From assembly GCA_965226565.1 (NCBI GenBank), contig CBDDDI010000005.1, forward strand, positions 1-64,000: a stretch of 64,000 nt of DNA, given 5' to 3'. The translations under genes were made by a program, and so were the position numbers. The notes beneath the pieces are model-generated. The model searched no databases. It had not been told where the DNA came from and saw only the letters and a program-made list of their open reading frames with translations. The DNA comes from SZUA-444 sp965226565 (GTDB lineage: Bacteria; Bacillota; Clostridia; Oscillospirales; Ruminococcaceae). Below are positions 37,180 to 45,962 of the stretch, piece after piece. The first letter of the stretch is position 1. Each line of letters opens with the position of its first letter.

Positions 37180-38057
37180 TATTTTTTCTCCTTACTAAAT
37201 TCGTTCTTTATTATTAATAAAAAAGTATTTCTTAAACCTAAATATATAATATTATCAAAAATGTCTTTATACTTTTGCAAATTAAGATTAACATAACATT
37301 CTGCAATTTCACCTAAAGTCAAATTTATAGTATCTTCTGTTAACTCTAAAATTTCTTTTCGTCTTTGTTGCTCATCAGCATCCTTATTTAAATGATACAC
37401 AAGAACATTATAATTATTATTTCTCAAATCTTTATTCATATCCTCAATTGCATCAGATAAATATACATATCTTCCAAGAAAATATCCAAGCCTTTGCAAA
37501 TCTTCTTGTTTTGTTTTATCATCAGATATATACTTAGCTATAGCTGACATTATCTTTGAAGTAGGTTCAGCAGCTCTATCAATACTTTTACAATTTTCTT
37601 GTTCCAATTGTGATTGATTTCTCATTTCCTCTTCAATAATTTTTGATAATTCAGGATATTTTTTAGTTGCTTTTTTATATGCACCTTTAACAAAAGGCAA
37701 CATTAAAGTAGAAATAATTTTCTTTTTTAATTCTTTATCATTTTTATCATCAACAAGTTTATGATAAAGTGACAAAACTGCAGCTGAAGATGTATACTCA
37801 AAATTTCCAGTACAATGAGCACATAACGTTTTCTTCAAAGGATGTGCTATACATCTTTCCTTCTCAATTTTCATTTCAGAATTATTCATAGACAATTCTA
37901 GCATTGCCAAAAAAGTAAAATCATAACTTAATGTAAATCTAAATAAAAATCCGTAATTTTTACCTAAATTTTTACAAAGACCACAATAAATAGACTTATA
38001 AGTATCATACTCACAAATTCTAAGATGTGGTTTAAATATTCTAATATAACCAAACAA
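37179..38057 (-). CDS. DUF5685 family protein
   Basis: 292 residues, TTG start at 38057 with a GAGGT RBS. It begins MFGYIRIFKPHLRICEYDTY and continues KSIYCGLCKNLGKNYGF, then CIAHP and LCAHC, a set of conserved Cys residues (CGLC, C, CAHC) that may bind metal. The remainder is helical (YFLGRYVYLSDAIEDMNKDL is reminiscent of an all-alpha prenyltransferase-type fold with a D-rich stretch). The function is unknown. First gene of an operon with a J-domain protein and two membrane proteins. Confidence 0.85.
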   Translation of the reverse strand: MFGYIRIFKPHLRICEYDTYKSIYCGLCKNLGKNYGFLFRFTLSYDFTFLAMLELSMNNSEMKIEKERCIAHPLKKTLCAHCTGNFEYTSSAAVLSLYHKLVDDKNDKELKKKIISTLMLPFVKGAYKKATKKYPELSKIIEEEMRNQSQLEQENCKSIDRAAEPTSKIMSAIAKYISDDKTKQEDLQRLGYFLGRYVYLSDAIEDMNKDLRNNNYNVLVYHLNKDADEQQRRKEILELTEDTINLTLGEIAECYVNLNLQKYKDIFDNIIYLGLRNTFLLIIKNEFSKEKK

Positions 38058-38245
38058 AATTTATACCTCAAACATTATATATTACTTTAATTATAACACT
38101 TATAACTTTAAAGTCAATTGTAACAAAATTCAAAAATAATTTCAAAACATTTTTATCTCTTGACATTATATATATATATTGATATCATATCTATACTATT
38201 GTATATAATTGTATTTTTAAAATAAAAAATAAGAAGGGGCTTTTT

Positions 38246-39814
38246 ATGAAAATATATACTTTTGATTCAACACTAAGAGATGGTGCTCAAGGTATTAATA
38301 TTTCTTTTTCATTAAATGATAAAATTAAAATTATAAAAATCCTCGATGGATTTGGAATTGATTATATTGAAGCTGGAAATCCTTTTTCAAATCCAAAAGA
38401 TACTGAATTATTTAAAGAACTTGAAAATATTAAACTTAATCATTCTAAAATAGTTGCATTTGGATCTACAAAAAGAAAAAATATTAATATTTCTGAAGAT
38501 CATAATATTCAATTACTTTCAAATATGAATACTGAAATAATTTCAATATTCGGAAAGTGTTGGGATTTACACGTAAATAAAATATTAAAATCCACATTAG
38601 ATGAAAATTTACAAATGATTTATGATACTATAAAATTCCTTTCAGATTCTAAAAAGAAGGTCTTTTTTGATGCAGAACACTTTTTTGATGGATATAAATC
38701 AAATCCAAAGTACGCTATACAAACTTTACAAACAGCAGAAAAAGCTGGAGCTAAATATATTATTTTGTGCGATACTAACGGTGGATGTTTTCCAAATGAA
38801 ATACAAAAAATAACTGAAATTGCAAAAGAAAGTATTTCTATACCAATTGGGATTCACTGTCATAACGATACTGATTGCGCTATAGCTAATTCAATTTCTG
38901 CTGTATTAGCAGGAGCTACTCAAATTCAAGGAACATTTATAGGGATTGGTGAAAGATGTGGAAACGCAAACCTTTCTTCATTAATTCCAAGCTTACAAAT
39001 AAAATTAGGATATGAATGTGTAAAAAATAGTTCTATTGAAACTTTGACAAAAACAGCTAGACATATTGCTGAAATTGCAAATGTAACATTAAATGATAAC
39101 ACTCCATACATAGGAAACAGTGCATTTGCACATAAAGGTGGTATGCATGTTGATGCAGTAAATAAGATATCTAATTCTTTTGAGCATATTTCTCCGTCTG
39201 ATGTTGGGAACACTCGTCAATTTCTTTTATCAGAAGTTTCTGGTAGATCTACTATATTATCAAAACTTTCTAAATTTGCTCCTAATATAGATAAAGACAG
39301 TAGTGAACTTATAGCTATTATGGAAATGTTAAAATTACAAGAAATGAAAGGATATCATTACGAAGCTGCTGAAGCAAGTTTTGAACTTTTAGTATTAAAA
39401 TTTTTAGGATCTTTTAAAGAATTTTTTAATATAGAATATTTTAAAATTATTGGTGAACAGTCTGGAACTTTACAAAAAACATCTACTGCTATGGTTAAAG
39501 TTCGTGTAAACAACACTTTTGAAATTGCAGCGGATGAAGGAGATGGACCTGTTAATGCTATTGACAAAGCTCTTAAATCTGCTTTATCAAAATTTTTTCC
39601 AGAAATCATAAATAAAATTCAGTTAATAGATTATAAAGTTAGAGTAATGAACACTGGTTCCGGTACTGCTGCAATTGTTAGAGTTCTTATTGAATCAACT
39701 GATGGAGAAGATGTTTGGACTACTGTTGGTGCATCTTATGATATTATAAACGCTAGTGTAAAGGCTCTTGTTGATTCGATTGAATACAAACTATATAAAT
39801 CACTAAAAAATTAA
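38246..39814 (+). CDS. cimA: Citramalate synthase
   Basis: 522 residues. The N-terminal HMGL-like TIM barrel begins TFDSTLRDGAQG, with FGIDYIEAGNPFSNPKD, HCHNDTDCAIANS and GTFIGIGERCGNANLSS. The C-terminal LeuA-type allosteric domain (about 390-520) has DEGDGPVNAIDKAL and VRVMNTGSGTAAIVRVLIES. It condenses pyruvate with acetyl-CoA to (R)-citramalate, opening the threonine-independent isoleucine route. The order of motifs and length match CimA rather than 2-isopropylmalate or homocitrate synthase. TTGACA at 38160 is a candidate -35, but its -10 is unclear. It is monocistronic and followed by a strong terminator. Confidence 0.93.
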   Translation: MKIYTFDSTLRDGAQGINISFSLNDKIKIIKILDGFGIDYIEAGNPFSNPKDTELFKELENIKLNHSKIVAFGSTKRKNINISEDHNIQLLSNMNTEIISIFGKCWDLHVNKILKSTLDENLQMIYDTIKFLSDSKKKVFFDAEHFFDGYKSNPKYAIQTLQTAEKAGAKYIILCDTNGGCFPNEIQKITEIAKESISIPIGIHCHNDTDCAIANSISAVLAGATQIQGTFIGIGERCGNANLSSLIPSLQIKLGYECVKNSSIETLTKTARHIAEIANVTLNDNTPYIGNSAFAHKGGMHVDAVNKISNSFEHISPSDVGNTRQFLLSEVSGRSTILSKLSKFAPNIDKDSSELIAIMEMLKLQEMKGYHYEAAEASFELLVLKFLGSFKEFFNIEYFKIIGEQSGTLQKTSTAMVKVRVNNTFEIAADEGDGPVNAIDKALKSALSKFFPEIINKIQLIDYKVRVMNTGSGTAAIVRVLIESTDGEDVWTTVGASYDIINASVKALVDSIEYKLYKSLKN

Positions 39815-39846
39815 AACGTCAATTCTTTTTGAATTGACGTTTTTTC
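39813..39846 (+). terminator. Terminator of cimA
   Basis: AAAACGTCAATTC (39813-39825), loop TTTTT, and its complement at 39831-39843 within a terminal T-run. It lies at the stop codon of cimA. Confidence 0.9.
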
Positions 39847-39887
39847 ATTTAATTATATTAAATTCAAATATAATATTCTAATAACAA

Positions 39888-41237
39888 TTAAAATCTTCTA
39901 TTTATTCTTCTATTTACTCTCTTATATTTCTTTTTTCTCTTTTTAGATTTAACTGAGAAAATAATAAAATATAAAATCACAGCAATAACACAAGCTACAA
40001 GTGCCATTATAAATATAGGTGATTCAAAAAAAGTTTGTGCCAAACTTAATCTATAACTAAATTCATCACGTTTTATATCTTCTGTTGCAATCAAATCTGT
40101 TTCAAAAATCAACTCACCATTATAAGTCAGTTTATATTTTCCTAACTTATCACCTTTTTTAACTGGAGCCATTGTATTATCTTCAAAAACAGCTTCTTTA
40201 ATTATAGAATCAGTAGGAATATCTTTGTTCCATAGATAAACACATTCTTCAGCAGGTTTCAAATTAACACTAAATGCATTCTTACCATAAAGAACTTCTA
40301 TATCATCAACTTCTGTTTCCTTTTCAATCAAAGCAGTTGGTTTTAATTTATTAAAAGCCCATTGATACAAATTCTTATGATCTATACAAGCATAATCTAC
40401 AGAAGCACCATCTTTATTTTTATTAGGAGCCTTCATAGTAACTAACAAATAAGAAACTCCATCTTTTTCAGCAGTAGAAACCAAACATTTTCCTGCCTCA
40501 GGAACCCAGCCTGTTTTTATACCTTTAGCATATTTATAATAATACATACTATTAGGAAGAAGCATTCGGTTAGTATGTCTTATTAAATAAGGTTTTTTAT
40601 TTACAGAATTAGCTGGCATTGTATAAAACGGAGAATTAACAATTTTATTAAACATTTTAAGTGACATAGCGTATTTTACAATTTTGGCCATATCACTTGC
40701 AGTTGTATATTGAGCTTTATTAAAAAAGCCTTGAGCATTAACATAATGAGTATTATTAGCTCCAATTTCTTTTGCTTTCTGATTCATCATTTGAGCGAAT
40801 TTATTAAAATCACCATTTCCAATATCATATGCAATTATGTCAGCAGCTTCGCAACCAGATCTAAGCATTAAACCATATAACAAATCTTTATAGTTAATCT
40901 TTTGACCAATTTGAATTTGAGCATGTGAACCACCTTCACGATATGTAGCATCAAAAGACTCTGATTTAGCAGTAACAAAAGTTTTATCTAAAGCATCTAT
41001 ATTATCTTGAAACTTTTCCAAGGCAATAATAGCAGTCATAATTTTAGTTAAAGAAGCTGGATACAGCTGTTTATTCTCATTTTTTTTATATACAACTCTA
41101 TCTTCATCCAAGTTAATCATATAAACAGCGTCAGAATGAAGATTAATTTTCGGATTAAACGAAACAGCACTTACTGATGTCTCAAATAAACATGTAACAA
41201 TAACAGCTATTGCTACAAAAATAGTACATTTACGCAT
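39888..41237 (-). CDS. D-alanyl-D-alanine carboxypeptidase (S11, DacF/PBP5 type)
   Basis: 449 residues. Signal peptide (residues 1-24, ending SVSA). Penicillin-binding motifs: SLTK with Ser62/Lys65, the second motif SGC (127-129) instead of the usual SGN, and KTG (241-243) in GIKTGWVPEAG. The C-terminal PBP5-type beta domain is followed by a membrane helix (about 412-434) and a very basic tail (KSKKRKKKYKRVNRRINRR), anchoring it outside the membrane. It trims pentapeptide stems in peptidoglycan. SGC in place of SGN occurs in some S11 enzymes, so activity is still likely. Confidence 0.93.
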   Translation of the reverse strand: MRKCTIFVAIAVIVTCLFETSVSAVSFNPKINLHSDAVYMINLDEDRVVYKKNENKQLYPASLTKIMTAIIALEKFQDNIDALDKTFVTAKSESFDATYREGGSHAQIQIGQKINYKDLLYGLMLRSGCEAADIIAYDIGNGDFNKFAQMMNQKAKEIGANNTHYVNAQGFFNKAQYTTASDMAKIVKYAMSLKMFNKIVNSPFYTMPANSVNKKPYLIRHTNRMLLPNSMYYYKYAKGIKTGWVPEAGKCLVSTAEKDGVSYLLVTMKAPNKNKDGASVDYACIDHKNLYQWAFNKLKPTALIEKETEVDDIEVLYGKNAFSVNLKPAEECVYLWNKDIPTDSIIKEAVFEDNTMAPVKKGDKLGKYKLTYNGELIFETDLIATEDIKRDEFSYRLSLAQTFFESPIFIMALVACVIAVILYFIIFSVKSKKRKKKYKRVNRRINRRF

Positions 41238-41358
41238 ATAGACAAATCTCCAATTATGTATTAATATAATATATATTATATCAAATATATATTTAAATGT
41301 AAAGTTTTACTTTTTTAACTTACATCATTTAAATATTTTAATTTTTAAGGAGAACAGC

Positions 41359-42039
41359 ATGGTTTATATTACAGGAGATTTACACGGAGATCTTAAACGT
41401 TTTGACAATTCTAAACTAAAAAAATTAAAGAAGAATGATACATTAATTGTTTGTGGAGACTTTGGATTTATTTGGAATGGTAGCAAAAAAGAGCAAAAAT
41501 TATTAAAAAAGCTTGGAAATAAAAAATATAATATATTATTTGTAGAAGGTTGCCATGAAAATTATAATTTACTATATAATTATCCTGAAGTTGATTATAT
41601 GCAAGGAAAAGCAAGACATATTTCAGGAAATTTATATCAACTAATTAGAGGAAATATTTTTATTATTGAAAATCAATCGTATTTTGTTTTTGGTGGAGGT
41701 CAAAGTCTTGATATAGACTATAGAAAAGAAAATAATACTTTCTGGAAACAAGAGCTTCCAACCAAAGAAGAAATGAATTTCGCAATTAATAATTTAGAAA
41801 AACACAATAATACTGTTGATTATATAATTACTCATGAACCACCTATAACTTTAAATAAATATCTTGATGTAAGTACAGATATTTTTGATACAAACCATTT
41901 AAATAAAAAGTTCGCATCTATTTCAGAATATGTTAATTTTGAAAAATGGTTCTTTGGCAAATGCCATTTAGATAAAATCATTTCTAAAAAATACATAGCA
42001 TTATTTAATAAGATATCTGTCACAAATACTAAAAATTAA
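41359..42039 (+). CDS. Calcineurin-like metallophosphoesterase
   Basis: 226 residues, AAGGAG RBS. Metal-binding motifs appear in order: GDLHGDL, VCGDFGFIW, EGCHENYN (the usual GNHD replaced by GCHEN) and the THEPP stretch in IITHEPPI. No signal peptide, so cytoplasmic. The substrate is unknown; related proteins hydrolyse phosphomonoesters or diesters. It is monocistronic with a strong shared terminator. Confidence 0.88.
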   Translation: MVYITGDLHGDLKRFDNSKLKKLKKNDTLIVCGDFGFIWNGSKKEQKLLKKLGNKKYNILFVEGCHENYNLLYNYPEVDYMQGKARHISGNLYQLIRGNIFIIENQSYFVFGGGQSLDIDYRKENNTFWKQELPTKEEMNFAINNLEKHNNTVDYIITHEPPITLNKYLDVSTDIFDTNHLNKKFASISEYVNFEKWFFGKCHLDKIISKKYIALFNKISVTNTKN

Positions 42040-42052
42040 ATAATAAAAAAAT

Positions 42053-42090
42053 AAAGAAGGTACATTAATTTTAATGTACCTTCTTTTTTA
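42053..42090. terminator. Bidirectional terminator after the metallophosphoesterase gene
   Basis: AAAGAAGGTACATTAA (42053-42068) pairs with TTAATGTACCTTCTTT (42071-42086), with TTTT following. It serves the plus-strand phosphoesterase gene and the minus-strand asparaginase transcript from the other side. Confidence 0.88.
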
Positions 42091-42261
42091 TTAATTTACC
42101 ACAACACAAACTTCTATTGCATTTTTCATTTGTTTTTGACTGTTTGTTTTATTAATATTATTGTTTATAACTATATACGCTATAATTACAAGTGCAATTA
42201 TTTCAATTACAATAATTAAAGACATAACTACTTTAAACAATCTAGTTTTTATTACAATCAC
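42091..42261 (-). CDS. Small single-helix membrane protein
   Basis: 56 codons from a GTG at 42261, located 9 bp after the asparaginase stop and ending exactly at the terminator. A basic N-terminus (VIVIKTRLFK) is followed by one long hydrophobic helix (VVMSLIIVIEIIALVIIAYI) and a polar tail (NNNINKTNSQKQMKNAIE). The start could also be the ATG 12 codons in. No family is recognised. Operon position, clean fit before the terminator and transmembrane pattern favour a real gene. Confidence 0.45.
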   Translation of the reverse strand: MIVIKTRLFKVVMSLIIVIEIIALVIIAYIVINNNINKTNSQKQMKNAIEVCVVVN

Positions 42262-42269
42262 CTTTTCTT

Positions 42270-43283
42270 TTATGTAAAATCAGTTTCAATAATTTGTTTT
42301 CTTAAAGACAAATCATCTGCGCTATACGCTATAACCAATTTAACATATGCATTTTCCTCACAAAGGTCAAACAAAGGCATAATACCACTATCAATTATTT
42401 CTTTTGTAGTAGAATAAAAATTTTTATTACTCTTTTCAAGTGGAGCTAAATAAAAATCAACATTATCTTTATACTTATTATAGAACTCTATTAAAGATAA
42501 ATTTATATTATCTGATTTTTTAACACATGCAGTTCCACTATGATATGTGTATTGCAATATAGCCTTTATATTATCAGTAGGAATAATATTATTATAGTCA
42601 AAACCAATATAAGGATATACACATAACACACATTGTTTAAGCGACTTTATTTTTTTATATAAACAATTTATTGAGCTTTTTTCAAGATTATTGATATTTA
42701 ATTCATTTTTAAGTACTATTTCTCCATTTTTCATTGCTATCATATTTCGACCTGTAGCTGTACTAAAATTATTTGAAAGAGTTTGACATTGTCTAATATC
42801 TGTTCCTTTAAAAACATATGATACATTATCTGTATTTCTATAAACAATGTAAACACCTTTATAATTGTAATTTCTTATAAAATAAACTGAATTGATAAAA
42901 TTATCAATTCCATTAGCACGTTCATCAGTTAAAACATAATTGCTAGAAACCAACATAACAGGAATATCAATACCATATAACATTATACCAAGCATATTTG
43001 CAGTATAAGAAAGCGTATCAGTACCATGAGCAATTATAATTCCATCATAACAATCTAAATCTGTTTCTCTTATTTCGTTAATAATTACATTCCAATCATC
43101 AATCACCATGTTCTCGCTAAGAGTACTCAAAGGCTCACTTATATCAAAATTAACATCATTCAATCCTGTTTTACTATAAAATTGACTAACTAAATACTTA
43201 TTAGTTTTTTTATAAACATTTATTTCATTGTTAGTAACATCAGAACCTATTGTTCCACCTGTAAAAATTATTTTTATTTTCAT
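42270..43283 (-). CDS. Asparaginase, type I-like
   Basis: 337 residues, ATG at 43283 with a GGAG RBS. The first catalytic motif is IIFTGGTIGS and the second IIAHGTDTLSYTANML, supplying the two Thr and the Thr-Asp pair of asparaginases. No signal peptide, so cytoplasmic. It hydrolyses asparagine to aspartate and ammonia. The C-terminal half (LCVYPYIGFDYNNI, YHSGTACVKKSDN) is divergent, so a related amidase activity, for example of the Glu-tRNA(Gln) amidotransferase D type, is possible but less likely at this length. Confidence 0.85.
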   Translation of the reverse strand: MKIKIIFTGGTIGSDVTNNEINVYKKTNKYLVSQFYSKTGLNDVNFDISEPLSTLSENMVIDDWNVIINEIRETDLDCYDGIIIAHGTDTLSYTANMLGIMLYGIDIPVMLVSSNYVLTDERANGIDNFINSVYFIRNYNYKGVYIVYRNTDNVSYVFKGTDIRQCQTLSNNFSTATGRNMIAMKNGEIVLKNELNINNLEKSSINCLYKKIKSLKQCVLCVYPYIGFDYNNIIPTDNIKAILQYTYHSGTACVKKSDNINLSLIEFYNKYKDNVDFYLAPLEKSNKNFYSTTKEIIDSGIMPLFDLCEENAYVKLVIAYSADDLSLRKQIIETDFT

Positions 43284-43298
43284 ATTTCTCCTATAAAA

Positions 43299-44042
43299 CT
43301 ATGATTTTGGAAATTTAGTTTGATCCCAAACATGGCCATTAGATTTCATAAATTCAGTATCAACATTAAAAAATATATACTCTACTTCATCAGCTAAATC
43401 TGGCAAAGGATCATCCCAAGTCACATCAACATGATACCATTTATCCGAAATCTTAACCATATTCCATGCATGTTCATTACCATTAGCAAGACTATGAATA
43501 ATAATACAATCTATATCAAGCATATCCATAAACATTTTAAATGTCAAAGTATAGCCCATACAAATAGCCTTTTTATTTTTTAACACACCATAAGGATTTG
43601 AACTATCTGGATCTACTTCAGCAAAGTCATTAAGAGCATTACGATCATACTTACAATTTATTATTATATAATCATGTATAGCCTTTTCTTTCATTAAATC
43701 CGTCATATTATCATTAATAACATTTGCTATTATCTTTTTAGACTCATTTAATATATATCTATCTTTAAAATCAGTTAATAATTCATCATTATTTTCTTTA
43801 TATGCTTTAACTATTTTATTAATCTGTAGTGTTAAAATTTCATCTTCATCTAAACTTTCTGTATTAATTTCATCTAAATTTTCTTTGTTAATTTCATCAA
43901 GTTGACTTGAATTCTCCATATTAGTTTTATTAATCTCATTTAAATTATCTTTCTTAATATTTTGATTATTAGAATAAAATACAACTATATATACACAGAT
44001 AATTAATAATATAAATACAGCAACTGATAATTTTCTACTCAT
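43299..44042 (-). CDS. Membrane-anchored transglutaminase-like protein
   Basis: 247 residues. An N-terminal helix (about 5-25: LSVAVFILLIICVYIVVFYS) is followed by a low-complexity spacer of repeated acidic units (INKENLDEINTESLDEDE). The transglutaminase-like domain has Cys in KKAICMGYTLTFKMF, His in GNEHAWNMV and Asp in YHVDVTWDDP, a complete Cys-His-Asp triad. Such bacterial proteins act as surface proteases or cross-linking enzymes. The gene lies in a same-strand run between the asparaginase and GH4 genes. Confidence 0.88.
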   Translation of the reverse strand: MSRKLSVAVFILLIICVYIVVFYSNNQNIKKDNLNEINKTNMENSSQLDEINKENLDEINTESLDEDEILTLQINKIVKAYKENNDELLTDFKDRYILNESKKIIANVINDNMTDLMKEKAIHDYIIINCKYDRNALNDFAEVDPDSSNPYGVLKNKKAICMGYTLTFKMFMDMLDIDCIIIHSLANGNEHAWNMVKISDKWYHVDVTWDDPLPDLADEVEYIFFNVDTEFMKSNGHVWDQTKFPKS

Positions 44043-44053
44043 AAATTCTCCTA

Positions 44054-45430
44054 CTAATTTAGATAATATTCTAGATATTTTTTATTATGTTCAATCATTT
44101 CTTTATACAAATTATTTGATTTATTTAAATTTAATATAATTGAAGGTTCATCTAAAAAAACATTAAAAGCACATTCTAAATCTTTATTTAAAACACTATC
44201 CACCAATTTATTTGTATTATTAATAATTTTTTCAGTTAAAAGCAAAGTATTATTAGAAACACAACCTGCAAAAACAGGTTTTAAATAATTTTCGCTAAAC
44301 AAAGCATTTGTTTCTACAATTGAACCTTTATCTAAATTATTAACTTGTCCTGAATTTAAATAAACAACATTAGTCATAATGTCTTTTTGACCAAGCAATG
44401 CTTTTATTTGAGCCAAACAATCAGTTCCAGAATAATCATATTCTAAATACTCCTCACCATTTAACATCTTTTTGCTCATTATAATTTTGTCATGCTCTTT
44501 CTTTCGCAAATAACTAGGTGATATAACACCAAGTTTCCAATTATTTATATTTTTAAGACTCCCACAATACCAAATTGGAAAATTTCCTGCAAAAAACATA
44601 TCATTTGTAGCAACGACTTCTCTATATCTTAAATAAAAATCAAACTTAATTTTATGAGAATTTAAATATGGATTACTTTTAAAATCTATTTTTACTTTTT
44701 CATATCCTGATTTTGCATATTTGCTTGCATTACTATCATATAAATTTAAAAGGTTGTCACCTTTGTACATAAGTTCATTTGCAAAACAAAATTTATTTAT
44801 TCCAACAAAATTAACTTTAACATCTTTCTTGCTTATGTCATCAATATTATCATTATCCTTAATTAAATCAATTAATAAATCTTGCAAAGAAAAGACATCA
44901 TTAGAACAACCAAATGCTTTAATTTTAGGAAAAACAGTATACAACATTTTTAAACATGCTGACATAGGCTCTGACAAATTAATCACCCAAGCATTTGGAC
45001 ATAAAGATTTTGTTTTATTTGCAATTTCAATATAATAAGGCAATATTCTTAATGCATTAAAAAAACCACCTACACCTATAGCACTAGAACACGTTTGATA
45101 AATTCCATAAAGTTCAGGAGTTTTTATATCATTAATTTTGACATCAACATCTCCAACATCGATAGAAATAACAACAAAATCAGCATCTCGCAAAGTTTCT
45201 TCCAAAGTATCTGTAGCAATAAATATTATATCACTTTTTTCTTCTTTAGAAAACTCTCTAATAGTTTTATTTGCTGCTACTTCATTAGCAAGAGCAAATT
45301 TTTTGTCTATATCATACAACCTAACTGTTCCTGTCAATGAACTATCATAACAAATCTCAGAAATGAATTTTTTGCCAAAATCCATTGAACCTCCACCAAT
45401 AAATGCGATATTTACATTTTTTTTTAACAC
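44054..45430 (-). CDS. Glycoside hydrolase family 4-like protein (alpha-galactosidase/6-phosphoglycosidase type), divergent
   Basis: 458 residues, GTG start at 45430 with a GGAAGTG RBS. N-terminal Rossmann fold NVNIAFIGGGSMDFGKKF for NAD+, then VISIDVGD and ACSSAIGVGGFFNALR-like GH4 sequence. The metal-binding Cys175 is present in FGCSNDVF. The motif normally read GINH carries Lys213 instead of the second metal ligand His (VGINKFCF). GH4 enzymes need NAD+ and a divalent metal and cleave by redox elimination; with the His missing, activity or substrate may differ. It may serve sugar metabolism with the uptake locus, but no PTS or sugar genes are adjacent. Confidence 0.8.
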   Translation of the reverse strand: MLKKNVNIAFIGGGSMDFGKKFISEICYDSSLTGTVRLYDIDKKFALANEVAANKTIREFSKEEKSDIIFIATDTLEETLRDADFVVISIDVGDVDVKINDIKTPELYGIYQTCSSAIGVGGFFNALRILPYYIEIANKTKSLCPNAWVINLSEPMSACLKMLYTVFPKIKAFGCSNDVFSLQDLLIDLIKDNDNIDDISKKDVKVNFVGINKFCFANELMYKGDNLLNLYDSNASKYAKSGYEKVKIDFKSNPYLNSHKIKFDFYLRYREVVATNDMFFAGNFPIWYCGSLKNINNWKLGVISPSYLRKKEHDKIIMSKKMLNGEEYLEYDYSGTDCLAQIKALLGQKDIMTNVVYLNSGQVNNLDKGSIVETNALFSENYLKPVFAGCVSNNTLLLTEKIINNTNKLVDSVLNKDLECAFNVFLDEPSIILNLNKSNNLYKEMIEHNKKYLEYYLN

Positions 45431-45555
45431 TTAGATGTTCACTTCCTTTTTAAAAAGTACAATAATATTATGTTTTCTTTTTAAAAATTTGTCAACACAT
45501 AAAAAACAAGAAAAGAGGAACATTATGTCCCTCTCGTATGAAATATAGTATATAA

Positions 45556-45795
45556 TTATTTTTGTATTTCAGATAAACATTCTTGACAAATATTTTTACC
45601 TTTAAATTCCATAACATCTTCTGAATTATTACAAAAAACACATGAACGACAAAATTTCTTTAAAATTATTGATTCGTTATCAACATAGATTTCCAAAGCG
45701 TCTTTTTCGGCAAGATCAAAATTTCTTCGAAGTTCTATAGGCAATACAATTCTTCCTAGCTCATCAATTCTTCTAACTATTCCGGTTGATTTCAT
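45556..45795 (-). CDS. AbrB/SpoVT-type transition-state regulator with zinc-ribbon tail
   Basis: 79 residues from the ATG at 45795, with GAGGAG 7 nt upstream; a GTG 15 bp further up lacks a proper RBS. The N-terminal swapped-hairpin DNA-binding domain is MKSTGIVRRIDELGRIVLPI, then ELRRNFDLAEKDALEIYVD, nearly the AbrB consensus. The C-terminus has two Cys pairs (CRSCVFC and NICQEC) that likely bind zinc. AbrB-type proteins regulate transition-state and sporulation genes. It is divergent from spmA, with a perfect dyad between them that could be its operator. Confidence 0.92.
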   Translation of the reverse strand: MKSTGIVRRIDELGRIVLPIELRRNFDLAEKDALEIYVDNESIILKKFCRSCVFCNNSEDVMEFKGKNICQECLSEIQK

Positions 45796-45845
45796 AAACA
45801 GTCTCCTCACTTAATTATTAATAGTACATTTATTCTATAATTTAT

Positions 45846-45870
45846 TGTATAATACATTTGGTATTATACA
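45846..45870. promoter_or_regulatory. Dyad between the AbrB-type regulator and spmA
   Basis: TGTATAATAC (45846-45855), spacer ATTTG, GTATTATACA (45861-45870): a perfect 10-bp inverted repeat containing TATAAT on each strand. It lies 51 bp before the abrB-type start and 93 bp before spmA. It could be overlapping -10 boxes and an autoregulatory site. Confidence 0.5.
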
Positions 45871-45962
45871 CGTTATTTAGTATTATTTCAATTGAAAATA
45901 CGTTACCAAACTATTACCATTGTATTAATTTGGAGAAATTTGTTTAAAAGGAGCAAAAAAAT

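Noticed and set aside
45481..45545. Weak hairpin AGAGG...CCTCT downstream of the AbrB-type gene
   Set aside because: Only about five strong base pairs and no clear T-run in the right position; not convincing as a terminator.
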